56,040 nt of DNA from Humibacillus sp. (GTDB taxonomy: Bacteria; Actinomycetota; Actinomycetes; Actinomycetales; Dermatophilaceae), in assembly GCA_030452985.1 (NCBI GenBank), contig JAKDLG010000014.1:1-56040 (forward strand). Direction: 5' to 3'. The translations under genes and the position numbers were made by a program. This document shows positions 51,336-56,040 of this stretch, one piece after another; the stretch's first letter is position 1, and each line of letters begins with the position of its first letter. Below the pieces are notes generated by a model. The model saw only the letters and a program-made list of their open reading frames with translations, was not told the DNA's origin and made no database searches.

Positions 51336-53207
51336 ATGGCCCGACTGATCCAGACCTCCGACGAACCGTTCCGCTCCGTCGAGGTCGACCTCGTCACCCT
51401 CGACCTCATCGAGAACGGGCTGCGCAACGCCCGCTACGAGATGGACGAGGTGCTCTTCCGCACGGCGCTCTCACCCGGCATCCGCGAGCAGCACGACGAG
51501 TTCCCCCTCATCGCCAACGCCGACGGAAAGATGATGGTCGGCCAGTTCGGCCTGTCGATCCCCGACTTCCTCGACAACTTCCACGGTGACATCGAGGAGG
51601 GCGACGTGCTGCTCACGTCCGACCCCTACTCGTGCGGCGCAGCCATCAGCCACGCCAACGACTGGCTGGTCGTCATGCCGATCTACGTCGAGGGCCGCAT
51701 CGTCGGGTGGTCGTCGATGTTCGGGCACATGTCCGACGTCGGCGGCAAGACCCCGGCCTCGATGCCCACCGACGCCCGAACGATCTTCGAGGAGGGCGTC
51801 ATCATCCCGCCCTTCAAGCTCTACAAGAAGGGCGTCCTCGACGACGACGCCCTGCGCATCATCCTCAACCAGGTGCGCAAGCCCGACTGGAACCGCGCCG
51901 ACCTCAACGGCATCGTCGCCGCGTGCCGCACGGCATCCCGGCGGATCCAGGAGGCGTGCGCCCGGTTCGGGGTCGACACCTACAACTCCGCCCTCGACGC
52001 CCTGCTCGAGCGCAACTACCGCGCCATGAAGATCCTGCTGGCCATGGTCTTCAAGGAGGGCGAGACGATCTCGTTCACCGACTACATCGACGACGACGGC
52101 CTCGGCTACGGGCCCTACGAGCTCAAGCTGAGCCTGACCCGACACGGTGACAAGGTGGTGCTCGACTTCACCGGCTCGAGCCCGCAGGCGCAGGGGCCGA
52201 TCAACTACTACATCAACGAGAACCTCGTGCGGATGTTCTTCGGCATCTACATGATCACGGTGGCCGACCCGCAGATTCTCTGGAACGACGGCTTCTACCC
52301 CCTCGTCGACGTCGTCATCCCGGAGAAGTCGTTCTGGAAGCCGACGTATCCCGCTGCCCTCAACGCCCGCAACCACGGCATCGGCCGCGTCTTCGACCTC
52401 TTCGGCGGCCTGCTCGGCCAGACCAACCCCGACCTGCTCAACGCCGCCGGCTTCTCGTCGTCGCCGCACTTCATGTACTCGGGCAACTACTCCACCGGGG
52501 ACCGCAAGGGTGAGTGGTTCCAGCTCTACTCGATCGGCTTCGGCGGCATCCCGGGCCGGCCGATCGGAGACGGGCCCGACGGGCACTCCCTGTGGCCGTC
52601 GTTCGTCAACATCCCCTGCGAGTACCTCGAGTCGTACTACCCGCTACGGGTCGAGCGGTGGGAGACGGTCGCCGACACCGGCGGCTCAGGTCTGCACCGC
52701 GGGGGCAACGCGGTCGACGTCGCCTACCGCTTCCTCGAGGGCGGCACCATCGCCATCCACGACGACCGGTGGCTCACCTACCCGTGGGGCGTCAACGGCG
52801 GCGAGCCGGGTGCCCGCAGCCGCAAGTGGCTCGAACGGGCCGACGGCGAGGTCGTGGTGCTCGGCAGCAAGGTGATCGACGTTCCCGTCGCGATCGGTGA
52901 CCTGCTCCACTTCGTCACGTGGGGCGGCGGCGGGTGGGGTGACCCGCTGGTCCGCGATCCCCAGCTCGTCGGGCTCGAGGTGCGCCGCGGTCTCGTCACG
53001 GCCGAGGGCGCCCGGCGCTACGGCGTCGTCTGCGACGGCAAGGGAGCGGTCGACGAAGCCGCGACGACCCAGCTGCGGTCGACCATGGGGGCGGGCCGCC
53101 CCCACCCGCTCCCGACCTTCAACATGGGTCCGCCCCTGGCCACCATCCTCGAGCGGGCACTGGCGGAGACGGGGCTACCCGCCCCCCGGGCTCCCATCCC
53201 GCTGTGA
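51336..53207 (+). CDS. hyuB: Hydantoinase/oxoprolinase subunit B
   Basis: 623 aa, partner of the preceding subunit. Family landmarks are the N-terminal LDLIENGLRNARYEMDEVLFRTALSPGIREQHDEFPLIANADGKMMVGQ, then DVLLTSDPYSCGAAISHANDWLVVMPIYVEGRIVGWSSMFGHMSDVGG, the Asp/His-rich metal area, and near the end GVNGGEPGARSRKW followed by VTWGGGGWGDPLVRD. It is somewhat longer than many HyuB proteins (about 520-590 aa). Together with subunit A it forms the ATP-dependent ring-opening or carboxylating complex. The start is three bases after the hyuA stop, and its own stop overlaps the next gene. Confidence 0.92.
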   Translation: MARLIQTSDEPFRSVEVDLVTLDLIENGLRNARYEMDEVLFRTALSPGIREQHDEFPLIANADGKMMVGQFGLSIPDFLDNFHGDIEEGDVLLTSDPYSCGAAISHANDWLVVMPIYVEGRIVGWSSMFGHMSDVGGKTPASMPTDARTIFEEGVIIPPFKLYKKGVLDDDALRIILNQVRKPDWNRADLNGIVAACRTASRRIQEACARFGVDTYNSALDALLERNYRAMKILLAMVFKEGETISFTDYIDDDGLGYGPYELKLSLTRHGDKVVLDFTGSSPQAQGPINYYINENLVRMFFGIYMITVADPQILWNDGFYPLVDVVIPEKSFWKPTYPAALNARNHGIGRVFDLFGGLLGQTNPDLLNAAGFSSSPHFMYSGNYSTGDRKGEWFQLYSIGFGGIPGRPIGDGPDGHSLWPSFVNIPCEYLESYYPLRVERWETVADTGGSGLHRGGNAVDVAYRFLEGGTIAIHDDRWLTYPWGVNGGEPGARSRKWLERADGEVVVLGSKVIDVPVAIGDLLHFVTWGGGGWGDPLVRDPQLVGLEVRRGLVTAEGARRYGVVCDGKGAVDEAATTQLRSTMGAGRPHPLPTFNMGPPLATILERALAETGLPAPRAPIPL

Positions 53208-53839
53208 GCGCCGCGCCCTCCGGGCACCAGGAGGCCGACGACTTCGGCGGCCACCTCGTGCCCGGAGCGCACCCCGCCGTGCTGTCCGTCGACCTCATCC
53301 GCGCCTACACCGACCCCTCGAGCCCGTTCTACGTCGGCTCGATGCAGCCGGTCCGATCGGCGGCCCGGGTGATCTCGGTCGCCCGCCAGTGCGGGGTGCC
53401 GGTGCTGCACACCCGGGTCGAGTACGCGTCCGACGGTTCTGACGGTGGTCACTTCGTGCACAAGGTGGGTGCGCTGCGACTGCTCTTCGGCGGAGGCCCG
53501 CTGAGCGAGATCGTGCCCGAGACCACCCCGGTCGCCGGCGAGCCGGTCATCACGAAGCAGTACGCCAGCGCGTTCTTCGGCACGGGACTGGCCGAGACCC
53601 TCCGACGGCAGAACGTCGACACCGTCATCATCGTCGGCGTGAGCACGTCGGGCTGCATCCGGGCGAGCGCGTTGGATGCCCTTCAGCACGGCTTCGTGCC
53701 TCTTGTCGTGCGGCAGGCGGTCGGTGACTGCGACGAAGCGGCCCACCGGGCCAACCTGCGCGACCTCGAGGCCAAGTACGCCGAGGTCGTCGACGAGGCC
53801 GATGCGATCGACTACCTCGAGGAGCGTCATGCCGAGTGA
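53204..53839 (+). CDS. Isochorismatase-fold cysteine amidohydrolase
   Basis: 211 aa. The catalytic triad is in place: Asp in LSVDLIRAY, Lys in VITKQYASAFFGT and Cys in GVSTSGCIRASALDA, the order of N-carbamoylsarcosine amidohydrolase, nicotinamidase and isochorismatase. The wording and the neighbouring HyuA/HyuB favour an N-carbamoyl or amide hydrolase acting on the ring-opened product. GTG 53204 overlaps the hyuB stop by four bases (GTGA), and the 3' end overlaps the lyase start by 11 bases, so translation is coupled throughout. Confidence 0.9.
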   Translation: MSAAPSGHQEADDFGGHLVPGAHPAVLSVDLIRAYTDPSSPFYVGSMQPVRSAARVISVARQCGVPVLHTRVEYASDGSDGGHFVHKVGALRLLFGGGPLSEIVPETTPVAGEPVITKQYASAFFGTGLAETLRRQNVDTVIIVGVSTSGCIRASALDALQHGFVPLVVRQAVGDCDEAAHRANLRDLEAKYAEVVDEADAIDYLEERHAE

Positions 53840-54770
53840 CACGGCCACCGGGAGCGCCCTGGCCGTCGTCCAGCTGGTCGAGATGTCGCCGCGCGACGGC
53901 CTGCAGAACGAGGCCACGGTGCTCTCGACCGAGCACAAGCTCGAGCTCGTCGAGCGCGCGGTGAGGGCCGGCCACCGCCGCATCGAGGTGACCAGCTTCG
54001 TCAACCCGTCGCGGGTGCCCCAGATGGCCGACGCCGATGCGCTGATGGCGGCGCTCCCGCGGCAGGACGGCATCCGGTATGCCGGTCTCGTGCTCAACCG
54101 GCGAGGCCTGACCCGGGCGCTGGCTGGGGGCGTCGACGAGGTCGACGTCGTCGTCGTCGCGACCGACACCTTCAGCGTGCGCAACCAGGGGACCACGACG
54201 GAGCAGGGCTGTGCGGTGGCGGCGGAGATCGTCGAACAGGCCCGGGCGGCAGGTGTGTTCACCACGGTGACCGTGGCGGCCGCCTTCGGCTGCCCGTTCG
54301 AGGGGGAGGTGCCGTTGCAGCGGCTGCGCGAGGTCGTGGCCCGGGTGCTCGACACCGGGCCCGACGAGCTGGCCCTCGCCGACACCATCGGGGTGGCGGT
54401 GCCCGCCGACCTCACCGCCCGGTTCGCGATGGCGGCCGAGGAGGCCGGTGCCGGGATGCCGCTGCGCGTGCACCTGCACGACACCCGGCACACGGGGGTA
54501 GCCAACGCGGTCGCTGCGGTCGCGGCCGGGGTGACGACGCTCGACGCCAGCATCGGCGGGGCCGGGGGCTGCCCCTTCGCCCCGAACGCGACGGGCAACG
54601 TCGCGACCGAGGACCTGCTCTACCTCTTCGAACGGACGGGGATCGCGACCGGTATCGACCTCGAGGCCACGCTCGAGACCGCCGCCTGGCTCGAGCATCG
54701 GCTGGGCAAGAGACTGCCCGGAGCCCTGTTGCGCGCAGGGGCCTTTCCGGGGGCACTGGGACCCCAATAG
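53829..54770 (+). CDS. Hydroxymethylglutaryl-CoA lyase-like protein
   Basis: 313 aa TIM barrel. The signature SPRDGLQNEATVLSTEHKLELVERAV is at the N-terminus; metal and acid motifs are IEVTSFVNPSRVPQMADAD, DTIGVAVPADL and HLHDTRHTG; the catalytic-loop Cys is in GAGGCPFAPNATGNVATEDLLYL. It cleaves a 3-hydroxyacyl-CoA (such as HMG-CoA or a citramalyl-like CoA) into two smaller acyl products. It is last in the five-gene operon, where it would split the CoA ester made by the CoA-transferase. ATG 53829 overlaps the preceding stop by 11 bases. Confidence 0.88.
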   Translation: MPSDTATGSALAVVQLVEMSPRDGLQNEATVLSTEHKLELVERAVRAGHRRIEVTSFVNPSRVPQMADADALMAALPRQDGIRYAGLVLNRRGLTRALAGGVDEVDVVVVATDTFSVRNQGTTTEQGCAVAAEIVEQARAAGVFTTVTVAAAFGCPFEGEVPLQRLREVVARVLDTGPDELALADTIGVAVPADLTARFAMAAEEAGAGMPLRVHLHDTRHTGVANAVAAVAAGVTTLDASIGGAGGCPFAPNATGNVATEDLLYLFERTGIATGIDLEATLETAAWLEHRLGKRLPGALLRAGAFPGALGPQ

Positions 54771-54897
54771 CACCCCCTCGAGAACGACACGCGGTGAGGC
54801 GATCCTGACTAGCCATCTACTACGCGGCGTGGCACCCTCTTGGGCATGCTCCCCGTGACACGGTCGTCGGTCTGGTTCGCTTCGTCAGGGTGCAGCG

Positions 54898-56040
54898 ATG
54901 TCTGACACCAGGCGAGCCAGCACGGGCCCCGCCGAGATCGACGGCGCCGCCTCGAACGCCCTGCTCAAGGCCGGCCGGTTCTTCACCAAGTGGGACGAGA
55001 CGAAGGACGGGCGCGCGGTGTTCCGCGAAGGTGGGCGCGCAGGCGACGTCTTCTACCGCGACCGCTGGAGCCACGACAAGGTCGTGCGCTCCACCCACGG
55101 AGTCAACTGCACCGGGTCGTGCTCCTGGAAGGTGTACGTCAAGGACGGCATCATCACCTGGGAGACCCAGCAGACCGACTACCCGTCGGTCGGCCCGAAC
55201 AGCCCCGAGTACGAGCCGCGCGGCTGCCCGCGCGGGGCCGCGTTCTCGTGGTACACCTACTCGCCGACGCGGGTGCGCTACCCCTACGTGCGCGGGGTGC
55301 TGCTCGAGATGTACCGCGAGGCGAAGGCCCGGCTCGGTGACCCCGTGCTCGCCTGGGCCGAGATCACCGCCGACCCCGAACGCCGCCGCCGCTACCAGCA
55401 GGCCCGCGGCAAGGGTGGGCTGGTGCGGGCGTCGTGGGGCGAGGCCGTCGAGATCGCCGCGGCCGCACACGTGCACACGATCAAGACGTACGGTCCCGAC
55501 CGCGTCTCCGGCTTCTCGCCGATCCCGGCCATGTCGATCGTGTCGCACTGCGTCGGCACGCGCTTCATCCAGCTCATCGGCGGGGTGATGACCTCCTTCT
55601 ACGACTGGTACGCCGACCTGCCCGTCGCGAGCCCCCAGGTGTTCGGTGACCAGACCGACGTGCCCGAGTCGGGCGACTGGTGGGACTCGACCTACCTGAT
55701 GATGTGGGGCTCCAACGTCCCCGTGACCCGCACTCCCGACGCGCACTGGATGACCGAGGTGCGCTACCGGGGCACGAAGGTGGTGGCGATCAGTCCCGAC
55801 TACGCCGACAACACGAAGTTCGCCGACGAGTGGATGCCGGCCCAGGCGGGCACCGACGCGGCGCTGGCGATGGCGATGGGTCACGTCACCCTCAAGGAGT
55901 TCTTCGTCGACCGCGAGGTGCCGTTCTTCACCGACTACATCCGCAGCTTCACCGACCTGCCGTTCCTCATCCGCCTCGAGCCCGCCGAGGGCGAGCACGC
56001 CGTGGCCGGGGCGATGGTGCCGGGCAAGTTCCTGATGGCC
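54898..56040 (+). CDS. narG: Respiratory nitrate reductase alpha subunit (partial)
   Basis: The first 381 residues are present and the gene continues beyond the window. The 4Fe-4S site is HGVNCTGSCSWKVYVK with the later Cys in YEPRGCPRG (H-x3-C-x3-C...C, typical of NarG, with His as first ligand). YPSVGPNSPEYEPRG, FYDWYADLP and the molybdopterin-region wording YLMMWGSNVPVTRTPDAHWM identify membrane-bound nitrate reductase alpha, acting on the cytoplasmic side with NarH and NarI. The ATG at 54898 matches the family N-terminus. It starts a separate unit about 130 bases after the lyase gene; a nar transporter or regulator upstream is absent. Confidence 0.95.
   Translation, partial: MSDTRRASTGPAEIDGAASNALLKAGRFFTKWDETKDGRAVFREGGRAGDVFYRDRWSHDKVVRSTHGVNCTGSCSWKVYVKDGIITWETQQTDYPSVGPNSPEYEPRGCPRGAAFSWYTYSPTRVRYPYVRGVLLEMYREAKARLGDPVLAWAEITADPERRRRYQQARGKGGLVRASWGEAVEIAAAAHVHTIKTYGPDRVSGFSPIPAMSIVSHCVGTRFIQLIGGVMTSFYDWYADLPVASPQVFGDQTDVPESGDWWDSTYLMMWGSNVPVTRTPDAHWMTEVRYRGTKVVAISPDYADNTKFADEWMPAQAGTDAALAMAMGHVTLKEFFVDREVPFFTDYIRSFTDLPFLIRLEPAEGEHAVAGAMVPGKFLMA

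Noticed and set aside
53018-54598. 526-codon minus-strand frame opposite the lyase
   Set aside because: Antisense to the HMGL-like gene and rich in Ser/Thr/Arg/Ala; no family.
1-56040. CRISPR array
   Set aside because: No series of regularly spaced near-identical repeats of 23-40 bp was found; the 23-bp-spaced TCGGACT boxes are too short and only three.

Overview
The window is high-GC chromosomal DNA of an actinobacterium. Supporting traits are strong G/C third-position bias, frequent GTG starts, LAL-type LuxR regulators, a mycothiol-dependent-isomerase-like protein and a respiratory nitrate reductase. The gene mix resembles the Intrasporangiaceae/Micrococcales, but genus is inference only. 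Nearly all intact genes are ordinary accessory metabolism and regulation; no CRISPR array, rRNA or complete tRNA is visible.

Bases 1 to about 10,930 look like the end of an integrated element. They hold a frameshifted carboxymuconolactone decarboxylase, a MarR regulator, an IS256-type transposase remnant and an intact cluster: a hydrolase-glycosyltransferase fusion, a class I methyltransferase and a divergent LAL regulator. A graveyard of broken genes follows (PucR-type, lipoprotein 5' end, DHFR-like, YciI-like). The segment ends at a 45-bp fragment matching only the 3' half of a tRNA-Thr(TGT), the usual footprint of a tRNA-targeting integrase.

From about 11 to 21 kb the chromosome carries a TauE/SafE permease, an unknown protein, a second close paralogue of the methyltransferase, an HD-GYP/LuxR fusion, two GNAT acetyltransferases, an IS3-type remnant, a DUF2231 membrane protein and an MGT-type glycosyltransferase. 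From 21 to 31 kb come four regulator-plus-enzyme units: MarR with a DinB/maleylpyruvate isomerase-like protein, separated by 23-bp phased repeats; two alpha/beta hydrolases; a P-loop HTH regulator with an FAD monooxygenase; and TetR with homocysteine S-methyltransferase. From 31 to 47 kb lie a Ca2+-type P-type ATPase, a hydrolase/P450 pair, a His-rich methyltransferase divergent from an XRE-cupin regulator, an acyl-CoA hydrolase/transferase, a PfkB kinase, a DASS transporter, an LPG-synthase-like membrane protein, and a tight operon of GTP cyclohydrolase I, FAD reductase and patatin.

The most coherent new-looking system is 47.0 to 54.8 kb. A GntR/FCD regulator is divergent from a tightly packed operon encoding a CaiB/BaiF CoA-transferase, hydantoinase/oxoprolinase A and B, an isochorismatase-fold amidohydrolase and an HMG-CoA-lyase-like enzyme. 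This suggests ATP-driven opening of a cyclic amide or hydantoin, removal of the carbamoyl or amide group, CoA activation and carbon-carbon cleavage; the substrate is not evident. The window ends inside narG.
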